Shown here: positions 29,642 to 37,919 of the stretch, one piece after another
Position numbering within the stretch: the stretch's first letter is position 1
How the letters are laid out: every line of letters begins with the position of its first letter
NCBI GenBank assembly: GCA_051002235.1
Contig: JBPCMN010000065.1
Coordinates: forward strand, 1-51,028
Reading direction: 5' to 3'
Source of the DNA: JBPCMN01 sp013695115
Lineage (GTDB): Bacteria > Actinomycetota > Acidimicrobiia > IMCC26256 > JACDBD01
DNA length: 51,028 nucleotides
Notes under the pieces: generated by a model
Told to the model about the DNA's origin: nothing
Databases searched by the model: none
The model's input: only the letters and a program-made list of their open reading frames with translations
Translations under genes and position numbers: made by a program

Positions 29642-30396
29642 CGGTGGCGGCAATGGCGGGCCTCCACCCGACGCTCGGCCTCCACACCAGCGTCTACCTG
29701 CTCACCCTGCGCCACCCTGTCGTGGTGGCGCGGCAGCTCTCGACCGTCGCCCACATGGCACCCGGACGGCTCGTGTTCGGAGTCGGGATCGGGGGCGAAG
29801 ACCGCCACGAGGTCGAAGTGTGCGGGATCGATCCCCGCACGCGTGGGCGACGCATGGACGAGCACCTCACCGTCCTCCGCGCCCTCCTCACCGGGGAGCC
29901 GGTCACCTTCCATGGCGAGTTCGTCTCGATCGACGAGGCGTGCATCCAACCCGCGCCGCCGCTCCCGATCCCGATCGTCGTCGGCGGTCGGTCCGACGCC
30001 GCCGCCCGCCGTGCGGGACGACTCGGCGAAGGGTGGGTCGGAGTGTGGAACTCAGCCCGACGATTCGCCGACGTCATGGAGATCGTGGGCGAGGAGGCCG
30101 ACCTAGTCGGACGCGGCGACGTGGAGTGGTGCCACGCCCAGACGGTCTGGTGCGCATTCGGCCCGAACCGTGACGCGGTCCGTGACCGCCTCGCCACCAA
30201 GATGGAGCACTACTACGGCTTGCCGTTCGACTCGTTCGAGAAGTACACGCCCTACGGCCGACCCGAGGACGTCGCCGAGTTCCTGGTGCCCTACGTCGAG
30301 GCGGGGGCCGGGACGATCAACGCCATCTCGGTCGCGGCCCACCTCGACGAGGCGATCGAGGGGGTCGCGGCGCTGAAGGAGCTGCTCGTCTCCTGA
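29638..30396 (+). CDS. LLM-class (F420/flavin-dependent) oxidoreductase, frameshifted main part
   Basis: Luciferase-like TIM barrel, 252 aa in this frame. It contains LGLHTSVYLLTLRHPVVVARQLSTVAHMAPGRLVFGVGIGGEDRHE, PLPIPIVVGGRSDAAARRAGRLGEGWVGVW and a C-terminal VEAGAGTINAI. F420 is the likely cofactor in an actinobacterium but cannot be proven from the sequence. The first beta-alpha unit is in the preceding frame (29492-29641). The GTG 29638 overlaps that frame's TGA, so reinitiation could produce this shortened form. Confidence 0.82.
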   Translation: MTVAAMAGLHPTLGLHTSVYLLTLRHPVVVARQLSTVAHMAPGRLVFGVGIGGEDRHEVEVCGIDPRTRGRRMDEHLTVLRALLTGEPVTFHGEFVSIDEACIQPAPPLPIPIVVGGRSDAAARRAGRLGEGWVGVWNSARRFADVMEIVGEEADLVGRGDVEWCHAQTVWCAFGPNRDAVRDRLATKMEHYYGLPFDSFEKYTPYGRPEDVAEFLVPYVEAGAGTINAISVAAHLDEAIEGVAALKELLVS

Positions 30397-30401
30397 CGAT
30401 C

Positions 30402-30818
30402 TCATTGCCGGGCGGGCGCGCCCGGCGAGAGCAGCACGATTGCGAGCCCGGCGAGCGGGGCCAACGAGAGCACGACGACGTTGGCCACCTGGTCACCGGT
30501 GTCGTACACGTCGAGGTGCCGCAGGTGGTACACGAGGTGGGGGACGCCGTACACGATCCAGGCCAGCCCGGCCGTGACGACCAGCACGCGGGTCAGCCAC
30601 AGCAGCGCCGCGATCGTGAGCACGCCGATGGCAAGGTTCGTGGCACCGAAGTCGCGCACGAGGTGCTCGTTGTAGGGGCCGTCGAGCGCCACCCACGACC
30701 GATCGCCCCCGGGGAAGTCGTCGTAGAAGGAGCGGGGCGCGAACGTCGCCCATACCCCCACCTGCACGTTCCCCAGCGCGAGGAGAACCAGCAGCACTCG
30801 GAGCACGCGGTCACGCAT
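30402..30818 (-). CDS. Hypothetical four-helix membrane protein
   Basis: 138 aa with four predicted transmembrane helices (VLLVLLALGNVQVGVWATF, LAIGVLTIAALLWLT, VTAGLAWIVYGVPHLVYHL, VVVLSLAPLAGLAIVLL). The SFYDDFPGGDRSWVALDGPYNEHLVRDFGATNLA loop recurs in actinobacterial membrane proteins of unknown function. GGAG stands 9 bases before the ATG. It overlaps the end of the epimerase gene by 8 bases and is probably cotranscribed with it. Confidence 0.8.
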   Translation of the reverse strand: MRDRVLRVLLVLLALGNVQVGVWATFAPRSFYDDFPGGDRSWVALDGPYNEHLVRDFGATNLAIGVLTIAALLWLTRVLVVTAGLAWIVYGVPHLVYHLRHLDVYDTGDQVANVVVLSLAPLAGLAIVLLSPGAPARQ

Positions 30819-31746
30819 CGGACTTCTCCTTCGCTCGTGTCGCCGCCGCGGCGGCCCATCCTTCGCGGGCGCTCGGGTAGGCCGGCGCCCAGCCGGTCGC
30901 GTCGCGGAACCGTCGGTTCGAGCACCGCTGCGACGCGGTCACCACCCGCGATGCCTTCCCGGCCGCCAGACGTAGCAGCCAACTCGGCGAGCTGAACAGC
31001 CATCCGAGCCCGAATGCCTTCCGGAAGGCATCGAGGTACTCGCGCCGGGTGAGGGGGTCGTCGTCACCCACGTTGTAGATGCCGGTGGGCGCGTCGAGCG
31101 CGCCCACCGCCGCGGTGGCGACGTCGTCGGTGTGCACCGACGTCATGTACGCGCCCTTCTTGCCCGCGACGGTCGAGAGCCGCCGACGCGCCATCCCGAG
31201 GGCTTCGTCGGTGTGGCGGGTGTCGGGCCCGTAGAAGAGGCCGAAGCGAAGCACCACCGACGTGCGGCCCTCCCCACCGAAGCGCAGCGCGATCCGCTCG
31301 CCCTCGACGGTCGGCGCCAGCATCCCGATCGACTCGTCGGCGGGTACGTCCTCGTCGATCCAGTCGGCGCCCCGATCGGGGTACACGAACGTGATCGACT
31401 CCTTTACGAACGTGCGCGCGCCGGCGTCGAGGGCGGCCTGCACGAGGTACTCGGTCGCGGTCGTCCGCACCGCGTTGTGCGTCGCCCACGCCTTCTTCCT
31501 CGCAGCCCGGCTTACAGGAGGAACGTTGGTGGCGAGGTGGAGCACGGCCTCGCTCCCGGCGACGGCCTCCTTCACCGACGCGGCGTCGAAGAGGTCGACG
31601 GCCACGGGCTCCGCGCCGAGCTCGCGCACGAGCTTGGCCTTCTCGGGCCCGCGGGCGACGGCGCGGACTTCGTGGCCGGCGCCTCGCAGCGCTCGGATGG
31701 CGGCGGGGCCGATCGCCCCGGTCGCGCCGGTCATGAACACCTTCAT
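30811..31746 (-). CDS. NAD(P)-dependent epimerase/dehydratase (extended SDR)
   Basis: Rossmann-fold protein, 311 aa. It has MKVFMTGATGAIGPAAIRALRGAGHEV as the dinucleotide-binding loop, a HLATNVPP segment, and a TFVKESITFVYPDRG region in place of the usual active-site Tyr-Lys arrangement. The substrate is not evident. It is cotranscribed with the four-helix membrane protein downstream. Nothing else in the neighbourhood suggests a pathway. Confidence 0.88.
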   Translation of the reverse strand: MKVFMTGATGAIGPAAIRALRGAGHEVRAVARGPEKAKLVRELGAEPVAVDLFDAASVKEAVAGSEAVLHLATNVPPVSRAARKKAWATHNAVRTTATEYLVQAALDAGARTFVKESITFVYPDRGADWIDEDVPADESIGMLAPTVEGERIALRFGGEGRTSVVLRFGLFYGPDTRHTDEALGMARRRLSTVAGKKGAYMTSVHTDDVATAAVGALDAPTGIYNVGDDDPLTRREYLDAFRKAFGLGWLFSSPSWLLRLAAGKASRVVTASQRCSNRRFRDATGWAPAYPSAREGWAAAAATRAKEKSDA

Positions 31747-31857
31747 GTCAGGACCTCGCGCATGTCAGGACCTCCTGATCCGACCCTCGGCGGGTCATCT
31801 GACCGCGGCAGGCTGAGTGTCAGCCTTCCATGGACTCGGCCGACCGGGAGGAGAGCT

Positions 31858-32412
31858 GTGGGGTTCCTGGATCGATTCACGAAGAAGGACTCGCTGAAGG
31901 AAGGGCTGCCCGGCACCGCCGTGCTGCGCTCCAAGCCGAAGTGGCGGGTGGCCGACGACCAGAACCCCCACAGCCTCACGACCTTCTCCTGGCCGCTGGG
32001 GCTGGATCTCGAGGTCCGCGTCGAAGGGCGCGAGCCGTACACCGCTTCCCAGGAGTTCAAAGTCCCGAAGCGGTGGTACGAGATCTCGACCGGAGTCGAG
32101 GTCCCTGTGAGAGTGGACCCGGGCACGCCGGATCGCATCCTCATCGACTGGGACGCGTTCGCGGCCGCCGGCGGCGAGCAACTCGTCAAGGAGCGCGGCG
32201 CGCATAACCAACGCGAGGCGAACTACAAGGCGGTGAGCGGGAACACCGCCGCCCGGCAGGCCATGCAGAACACGGTCAAGGAATGGCTCGGGGCCGTGAA
32301 GGCCGGGGGCATGAGCGTCCAGGACTTCAACGGCTACATCGACGAGCACGTCGACCAGGGCTACCTGACAGCCGAGGAAGGCCAGGCGGCGAAGGCGCAG
32401 GCGGCCGGCTGA
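31858..32412 (+). CDS. Conserved actinobacterial hypothetical protein
   Basis: 184 aa from GTG 31858, after GGGAGGAG. It begins GFLDRFTKKDSLKEGLPGTAVL. The middle has a beta-rich segment (LDLEVRVEGREPYTASQEFKVPKRWYEISTGVEVPVRVDPGTPDRILIDWD) that I recall from a family common in Actinobacteria without a known role. The end is alpha-helical and polar. No signal peptide or membrane helix is evident. The 59 bases between it and the stop of the convergent thioesterase gene hold nothing recognised. Confidence 0.75.
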   Translation: MGFLDRFTKKDSLKEGLPGTAVLRSKPKWRVADDQNPHSLTTFSWPLGLDLEVRVEGREPYTASQEFKVPKRWYEISTGVEVPVRVDPGTPDRILIDWDAFAAAGGEQLVKERGAHNQREANYKAVSGNTAARQAMQNTVKEWLGAVKAGGMSVQDFNGYIDEHVDQGYLTAEEGQAAKAQAAG

Positions 32413-32475
32413 CGGCGGCGCCGTTACGAGCAGTGCAACGCTCTCGGGAGGTCTGCCTCGTGGAACTGACTCGAG

Positions 32476-33177
32476 TTAGGCCCGATCCAGCAGCAGGTTC
32501 TGCACCGCCCGTCCGATCCGGCCCTGTTCGTCGAAGAGCACGGACTCGGCGACTCCGACGCCGTGCGCCTCGGGCAACGTGAGCGCGTCGAGACCCACCC
32601 ACTCGCCCTTCGGTAGCCGGTGCAGATAGATGATGAGGTCGGGGTTGATGAACGTCCACCCCTCGTCCCACCCGAGCGGGCTGCTGACGCCGTTGCCGAA
32701 GTCGGCCGCCGCCGCCACCCGCACGAGCGGCGAGTTCTCCTCGCCTGCCACCGCAGGCACCGTGAGGCGGAACCAGCACACGCCCGGGCCTCGCTGCTCG
32801 GGCCAACCCCGTACCGCGCCGAAGTCGACGGCGTCGCCGAACATGATCGGCCGCTGCTCGACAGTGGCGTCGCGGGGCACGATCCGCCCTGGTGGCGGCA
32901 CGGGGTAGTCGGGAGCGACGCCGGACGGCAGGTCGACGGGAGCCACCCGGAGGCGGAGGCCGGTCGCACGCACAACCTCCCGCTCGCCCTCGATCAAGGA
33001 CGCCTCGACCAGCTGCACCTTCTTCCCCGGGCGCGCCATCCGGGTGGTGACGGTCAGCGGCTCGAGCGGCACCGGCCGGAGCAGCTCGACGGTCAGGCGG
33101 GCGACGTGGCTCGCGGGCCCGGGCTCGAAGCGCTCGATCGCCCGCGCCAGCAGCGCGGCGGGCGCGCCGCCGTGCAT
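32476..33177 (-). CDS. Acyl-CoA thioesterase (TesB-like double hot-dog), N-terminally short
   Basis: Hydrolyses acyl-CoA thioesters, judging by the family. The 233-aa product starts MHGGAPAALLARAIERFEPGPASHVARLTVELLRPVPL, which is the first hot-dog helix. Homologues have some 25-30 residues (ending WDPxxQHGG) before this. The Asp-containing SPLGWDEGWTFINPDL and GVAESVLFDEQGRIGRA segments are conserved. An in-frame TAG lies directly before the ATG, in repeat copy I, so the missing N-terminus was probably lost there. Confidence 0.85.
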   Translation of the reverse strand: MHGGAPAALLARAIERFEPGPASHVARLTVELLRPVPLEPLTVTTRMARPGKKVQLVEASLIEGEREVVRATGLRLRVAPVDLPSGVAPDYPVPPPGRIVPRDATVEQRPIMFGDAVDFGAVRGWPEQRGPGVCWFRLTVPAVAGEENSPLVRVAAAADFGNGVSSPLGWDEGWTFINPDLIIYLHRLPKGEWVGLDALTLPEAHGVGVAESVLFDEQGRIGRAVQNLLLDRA

Positions 33178-33185
33178 CCTCTATG

Positions 33186-33244
33186 GCCTCGCTCGCTGCG
33201 GGCCGGGATACCCGGTCCGCGGGCGCTCGCTCGGACGCCAAGTC
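33186..33244 (-). repeat. Interspersed palindromic element, copy I (reference copy)
   Basis: The best-formed 59-base copy. GCCTCGCTCGCT leads in, the hairpin arms GCGGGCCGGG (33198-33207) and CCCGGTCCGC (33211-33220) flank ATA, and GGGCGCTCGCTCGGACGC then CAAGTC lead out. Its minus-strand end GCGAGCGAGGC lies 8 bases before the thioesterase ATG. It sits between divergent genes. Confidence 0.85.
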
Positions 33245-33293
33245 CTACGTCGGCAAGTCGACCGTGCCGTCTCTACCGGTGACGCTACGCACG

Positions 33294-33323
33294 TTGACGC
33301 TCGTATCAGCTCGTCATTACGGT
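33294..33323 (+). promoter_or_regulatory. Promoter of the SDR-SDR-amidohydrolase operon
   Basis: TTGACG (33294-33299) and TACGGT (33318-33323) are spaced by 18 bases. The predicted transcript start coincides with GTG 33331, and no Shine-Dalgarno sequence is present, so this is a candidate leaderless mRNA. Confidence 0.5.
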
Positions 33324-33330
33324 CCGATGC

Positions 33331-34101
33331 GTGCCCGATGATCGGCTGCTGGAAGGGAAGGTCGCGCTCATCACCGGCGCCGCCTCGGGGCAGGGACGGG
33401 CGGCGTCGGTTCGGTTCGCCGAGCACGGCGCCCAGATCGCCGTCGTCGACATGAACGACAACGACGCCGCCGAGACTGTCGGGCTGGTCGAGCAGGCCGG
33501 CAGCAAGGCGGTGGCGATCCATGCCGACGTGTCCCGTCGCGCCGACGTCGACGCGATGGTCGCGGCGACGGTCGAGGCGTTCGGTCAACTCGACGTCCTC
33601 TACAACAACGCCGCCCTCCAGATGTCGGGTCGGCTCGTCGACACCACCGAGGAGGAGTGGGACATCACGATCGCGACCAACCTCAGCGCGATCTTCTGGG
33701 CCTGCCGCGCCGCCATGCCCCACCTGCTCGACGGCGGCGGAAGCATCATCAACACCGCCTCCGTGCTCGGGCTCATCGGCTCCGAGGGATACGCCGCCTA
33801 CGGAGCGGCCAAGGCGGGACTGGTCGCCCTCACCCGCCAGATCGCAACCGAACACGGGCCCGCCGTGCGCGCCAACGTGATCGCGCCGGGCTCCATCGAC
33901 ACCCCGCGATTCCGCAAGGTGGTTGCCGAGATGCCCGACGGCGACGACTTCCTGAACGGGCTGCTCGGCAACATCCCCCTGCACCGGCTCGGGACCGCCG
34001 ACGACGTGTCGGGCATCGCGCTGTTCTTGGCCAGCGACCTCTCGGCGTACACGTCGGGTGCGATCATCCCCGCCGACGGGGGCTTGGCGGCGCTGCGATG
34101 A
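33331..34101 (+). CDS. SDR-family oxidoreductase
   Basis: Classical short-chain dehydrogenase/reductase, 256 aa from GTG 33331. It has the cofactor loop ALITGAASGQGRA, NNAA structural motif (VLYNNAALQMSG), catalytic Ser in NTASVLGLIGS, YAAYGAAKAG (YxxxK) and the terminal GGLAAL. Asp in VVDMNDND suggests NAD+ preference. It is translationally coupled by an ATGA junction to a second SDR. A role in oxidising a secondary alcohol is inferred; the substrate is unknown. Confidence 0.92.
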   Translation: MPDDRLLEGKVALITGAASGQGRAASVRFAEHGAQIAVVDMNDNDAAETVGLVEQAGSKAVAIHADVSRRADVDAMVAATVEAFGQLDVLYNNAALQMSGRLVDTTEEEWDITIATNLSAIFWACRAAMPHLLDGGGSIINTASVLGLIGSEGYAAYGAAKAGLVALTRQIATEHGPAVRANVIAPGSIDTPRFRKVVAEMPDGDDFLNGLLGNIPLHRLGTADDVSGIALFLASDLSAYTSGAIIPADGGLAALR

Positions 34102-34886
34102 CCGTCGTCAGCTCGCGGCTCCTCGGCAAGACCGCCGTCGTGACCGGAGGCGCGTCGGGACTGGGCGAGGCGATCGCCGCCCGGTTCGCGAGCGAGGGCG
34201 CGCGGGTCGTGGTGGCCGACGTGGACGAGACCGGAGCCCGCCGCGTGGCCGACGACCTCGTGTCCGACGGCGCTGCCGCCGAGGCCGCAACGGTCGACGT
34301 CACCCGCGAAGAAGAGGTGGCCCGGCTGTTCGAAGGCGTCGCGAAAGAGCACGGCGGCCTCGACGCGCTCGTGTGCAGCGCCGCGGTCGAGGTCCGCGCC
34401 CCGCTGGTCGAGACCACCGACGAGGACTGGCAGCGGATCCTCGACGTGAACCTCAAGGCCCCGTTTCTCTGCCTGAAGCACGGCATCCCGCTCATGACCG
34501 GCAACGGTGGTGGTTCCTGCGTGCTCATGGGGTCGACGCTCGGCTCGATCGGCTCCCCCAACTATGCCGCCTACTGCACGTCGAAGGGCGCGCTCGTGAA
34601 CCTGGCCAAGCAGGCTGCCATCGAGCACGCGCCCGACGGGGTGCGCGTCAACGTCGTGTCGCCGACCGCGACCGAGGCGGGCCTGTTCCTCAAGATGGCG
34701 GAAGCATCGGGCGACCCCGAGGGCATCAAACGCTTCGTCGCCGAGCGGACTCCGATGGGTCGGCTCGGACGGGTCGACGACGTCACCGAGGCCGCGCTCT
34801 ACCTCGCGTCGGACGCGTCCAGCTACGTGAGCGGGACCGTGATCCCCCTCGACGGCGGCTTGGCGGCTCGACGGATGGTGCCGTGA
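34098..34886 (+). CDS. SDR-family oxidoreductase (second in operon)
   Basis: 262 aa, beginning MTVVSSRLLGKTAVVTGGASGLGEAIAARFA. It has VADVDE (NAD-type), a CSAA variant in place of NNAG, SNYAAYCTSKGALVNLAKQA (YxxxK) and the closing PLDGGLAARRM. It differs clearly from the neighbouring SDR, so it is not a recent tandem duplicate. Its stop overlaps the next start by one base (TGATG), indicating an operon with an amidohydrolase. Confidence 0.92.
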   Translation: MTVVSSRLLGKTAVVTGGASGLGEAIAARFASEGARVVVADVDETGARRVADDLVSDGAAAEAATVDVTREEEVARLFEGVAKEHGGLDALVCSAAVEVRAPLVETTDEDWQRILDVNLKAPFLCLKHGIPLMTGNGGGSCVLMGSTLGSIGSPNYAAYCTSKGALVNLAKQAAIEHAPDGVRVNVVSPTATEAGLFLKMAEASGDPEGIKRFVAERTPMGRLGRVDDVTEAALYLASDASSYVSGTVIPLDGGLAARRMVP

Positions 34887-35941
34887 TGCACAACGGCATG
34901 CGGATCCTCGACGCCGACGCCCACGTCATCGAGCCCGGCGACGTCTTCGGCGACGGGATTCGGTCGGGACTCGACGCCATCGACCTGCCAGAGACCACGC
35001 CGCGCGAGCCGTGCGGTGAGCTGGCGAAGCTGGCCGACTTCTTCGCCGATGGCTGCTCGGCGCGCGAGTACCTGCGGTGCATGGACGCCGAGGGGATCGA
35101 CGCGGTGGTGCTCTACCCCTCGATGGGACTGTTCGTGCCGTTCCAGCCCGAGCTCGCCCCCGCCCAATCGGCCCGGGCCTGCCGTTCGTACAACGAGTGG
35201 ATTGCCGAGTACTGCTCGACCGACCCGCGCCGGCTCGCGGGCGTCGGCATCGTTCCCCTCGCCGACGTCGGTTTCGCGGTGAAGGAGGCGAGGCACGCGG
35301 CCGCTCTGGGCCTTCCGGGGGTGATGGCACGGCCCAACCACCTCTACGGCCGAAGCCTGGGCGCGCGCGACTACGACCCGCTCTACGACGCGCTCCAGGA
35401 GGCCGGCCTCGTGCTCGCGGTCCACGAGGGCCTCGGGGTGTGGGGACCGACCATCGGCCGCGAGGTCAGCGACACCTTCGCGGTCCGGCACGCGATGTCG
35501 CACCCGATGGAGCAGATGGCGGCAATGGCCAGCCTCGTGCTCGAGGGCGCGCTCGAGCGCCACGACGAGCTGCGGGTGGCGTTCCTGGAGTCGGGCACGG
35601 GCTGGCTCCCGTACTGGCTGGCGCGCCTGGACGCGCACGACGAGTGGATGGAGGAGTCGGAGACCGCCGGGCTCACGCTGACGCCGTCGGAGTACTTCGC
35701 CCGCCAGTGCGTCATCTGCACCGACCCGGACGACCCGCTAGCCGCGTCGGTGGTGGCGCAGGTGGGCGCCGACCACATGATGTGGGCCAGCGACTTCCCC
35801 CATCCCGACGCGCTCTATCCGGAGGCGGTCGCGTCGTTCCTGAAGGAGTCGGCCGAGCACGGGCTCGCCGGCGCCGACCTGGACACGCTGCTGTGGGACA
35901 CGCCGGTCCGGTTCTACGGCCTGGAGCAGCGTTTCTCGTAG
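34886..35941 (+). CDS. Amidohydrolase-2 family metal-dependent hydrolase
   Basis: TIM-barrel enzyme related to ACMS decarboxylase and other amidohydrolase-2 proteins, 351 aa from ATG 34886. The N-terminal metal motif reads DADAHVIEPGDVF. The family's other ligands appear in VHEG, HPMEQMAAMASLV, and MWASDFPHPDALYPEA. These enzymes cleave or decarboxylate small aromatic or cyclic acids. Together with two SDRs, a catabolic pathway is likely but unidentified. Confidence 0.9.
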   Translation: MHNGMRILDADAHVIEPGDVFGDGIRSGLDAIDLPETTPREPCGELAKLADFFADGCSAREYLRCMDAEGIDAVVLYPSMGLFVPFQPELAPAQSARACRSYNEWIAEYCSTDPRRLAGVGIVPLADVGFAVKEARHAAALGLPGVMARPNHLYGRSLGARDYDPLYDALQEAGLVLAVHEGLGVWGPTIGREVSDTFAVRHAMSHPMEQMAAMASLVLEGALERHDELRVAFLESGTGWLPYWLARLDAHDEWMEESETAGLTLTPSEYFARQCVICTDPDDPLAASVVAQVGADHMMWASDFPHPDALYPEAVASFLKESAEHGLAGADLDTLLWDTPVRFYGLEQRFS

Positions 35942-35960
35942 AAGTGCGACAATCACTGCC

Positions 35961-37904
35961 GTGACCACCGCCACCGACGACCGGCTCGCGGCCGGAAGAG
36001 CTGCGTTCGAGCGCCACGAGTGGGCCGAGGCCTACGACGCGCTGCGCGCCGCCGACGGGGACTCGCCGCTCGCTGGCGAAGACCTGGAGCGGTTGGCGGA
36101 AGCGGCCCGCTGGTCCCGGCACTTCCCCGAGATGCTCGACACCTTCGAACGGGCCGAAGGCGCCTTCGCGCGCGCCGGCGACCGGCGGGGAGCGGCACGC
36201 GTCGCCCTGCACCTCACCTGGGAGCACTACCAGCGGGGTGACGACGCCCAGACAACCGGGTGGTTCGGACGGGCGGCGACACACCTCGAGGGCGACACCA
36301 CCTGCGCCGAATACGGCCGATTCCTGATGCTGTCCGGCGTCTCCACGGTGCTGGACGGGGATCTCGAGGCGGGGCGCGATCTGCTCCAGCAAGCCCGCGA
36401 GGTCGCCCGGAGTGTCGGCGACGCCGACGTGGAGGGCCTCTGCCGCATCTACCTGGGGCACGCCCTCGTGAACCTGGGGGACACCGCCGCGGGCTTGGCG
36501 ATGGTCGACGAGGCGACCGCTGCAGCCATGAGCGGCACGCTCGGAGTTCAGGCGGCGGGGTCCATCTACTGCTCCACCATCTTCCTGTGCCGCAACCGCG
36601 GCGACTGGCGGCGGGCGGGCGAATGGACCGACGCCTCGCTGCGGTGGTGCGAGCGGGAGTCGGTCACGGGCTTCCCGGGGCTGTGCCGCTTCCACCACGC
36701 CGAGGTGATGCGGTTCCGGGGCGCGCTCGAGGAAGCCGAGCGGGACGCGCTCGAGGCAGTCGAAGAGCTGATTGCTTCCGCACCGCGGTGGGCGGCGTGG
36801 GCGTACCACGAGCTCGGCGACGTGCGCCGCCGGCGCGGCAACGTCGCCGGCGCCGTCGACGCGTTCCGACAGGCGAGCGAGCTCGGCTTCGACCCCCAGC
36901 CCGGGTTCGCGTTGCTCCGCCTCGACGAGGGCGATCTTGTCACCGCGCAGCGCGCCATCCGGAGGGCGGTCGCCGACCAGGCGATGCTGGCGCAGGAATC
37001 ACTGGGCCTCGTCCTCCCGGCCCAGGTGACGATCGAGCTCGCCGCCGGCGACCTCGATGCCGCCCGCAGCGCGCTCGCCGCCCTCGAGGCGCGCGCAGAC
37101 CAGTCGACGAGCACGGCGTTCGCGGCCGCGGCGTCGACAGCCCGGGGCGAGCTCGCCCTCGCCGAGGGTCGACCCGAGGACGCCGGTCGGGAATTGCGGC
37201 GGGCGGGGCAGGGCTGGCGCGAGGTCGACGCGCCGTACGAAGGGGCGCGCACGCGCATGCTGCTCGCCCGGGCGTACACCGCCGAAGGCGACGAGACGGC
37301 AGCTCGAGGGGAGCTCGAGGCCGCGCAGTCGGCCTTCCAGCGGATCGGTGCGGCTCGTGACGCTGAACGTGTGGCCGACCTGCTCGAGGGCCCGCGACCT
37401 GAGATCCGGGCTGTGCGCACGTTCGTGTTCACCGACATCGTCGATTCGACCAAGCTGGTCGACGTTCTCGGCGACGAGGCTTGGGATGGTCTCCTGTCGT
37501 GGCACGACCGCACCCTGCGGGCGTGCTTCGAGGCCCACGGAGGCAAGGAAGTCAAGCACGAGGGCGACGGGTTCTTCGTGGCCTTCCCCGATTCCCGCAG
37601 CGCGATCGAGGGCGCGTGTGCGATCCAGCGCGCTTTGGCTGACCATCGGCGCGACCACGGCTTCGCCCCCCAGGTGCGCATCGGGCTGCACACCGCCGAG
37701 GTGACCGAGCGGTCGGGTGACTTCGTCGGGAAGGGCGTGCACGCGGCCGCCCGCGTGGGAGCGGCGGCGGTCGGCGGCGAGATCCTCGTCAGCCGGGCCG
37801 CCCTCGACGCCGCCGGCGACGGCTTCCAGGTGCGAGACGAGCGCGCCGTCGAGCTCAAGGGCTTGGTGGCGCCGGTCGAGGTCGCCAGCGTCGACTGGCG
37901 GTAG
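35961..37904 (+). CDS. TPR-repeat protein with C-terminal class III adenylate/guanylate cyclase domain
   Basis: 647 aa from GTG 35961. Residues 1-~475 are Ala/Arg-rich paired helices of the TPR type. Residues ~485-647 form a CHD cyclase: metal Asp in TFVFTDIVDSTKLVD, EVKHEGDGFFVAF with the second metal Asp, and FVGKGVHAAARVGAAAVGGEILVS. The transition-state Asn position is His in GVHAAAR, while Arg is kept. No N-terminal kinase or membrane segment is present, so it is probably a cytosolic regulator making cAMP or sensing through the TPR part. It follows the amidohydrolase by 19 bases. Confidence 0.9.
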   Translation: MTTATDDRLAAGRAAFERHEWAEAYDALRAADGDSPLAGEDLERLAEAARWSRHFPEMLDTFERAEGAFARAGDRRGAARVALHLTWEHYQRGDDAQTTGWFGRAATHLEGDTTCAEYGRFLMLSGVSTVLDGDLEAGRDLLQQAREVARSVGDADVEGLCRIYLGHALVNLGDTAAGLAMVDEATAAAMSGTLGVQAAGSIYCSTIFLCRNRGDWRRAGEWTDASLRWCERESVTGFPGLCRFHHAEVMRFRGALEEAERDALEAVEELIASAPRWAAWAYHELGDVRRRRGNVAGAVDAFRQASELGFDPQPGFALLRLDEGDLVTAQRAIRRAVADQAMLAQESLGLVLPAQVTIELAAGDLDAARSALAALEARADQSTSTAFAAAASTARGELALAEGRPEDAGRELRRAGQGWREVDAPYEGARTRMLLARAYTAEGDETAARGELEAAQSAFQRIGAARDAERVADLLEGPRPEIRAVRTFVFTDIVDSTKLVDVLGDEAWDGLLSWHDRTLRACFEAHGGKEVKHEGDGFFVAFPDSRSAIEGACAIQRALADHRRDHGFAPQVRIGLHTAEVTERSGDFVGKGVHAAARVGAAAVGGEILVSRAALDAAGDGFQVRDERAVELKGLVAPVEVASVDWR

Positions 37905-37919
37905 CGCCGACCGTCCGGG

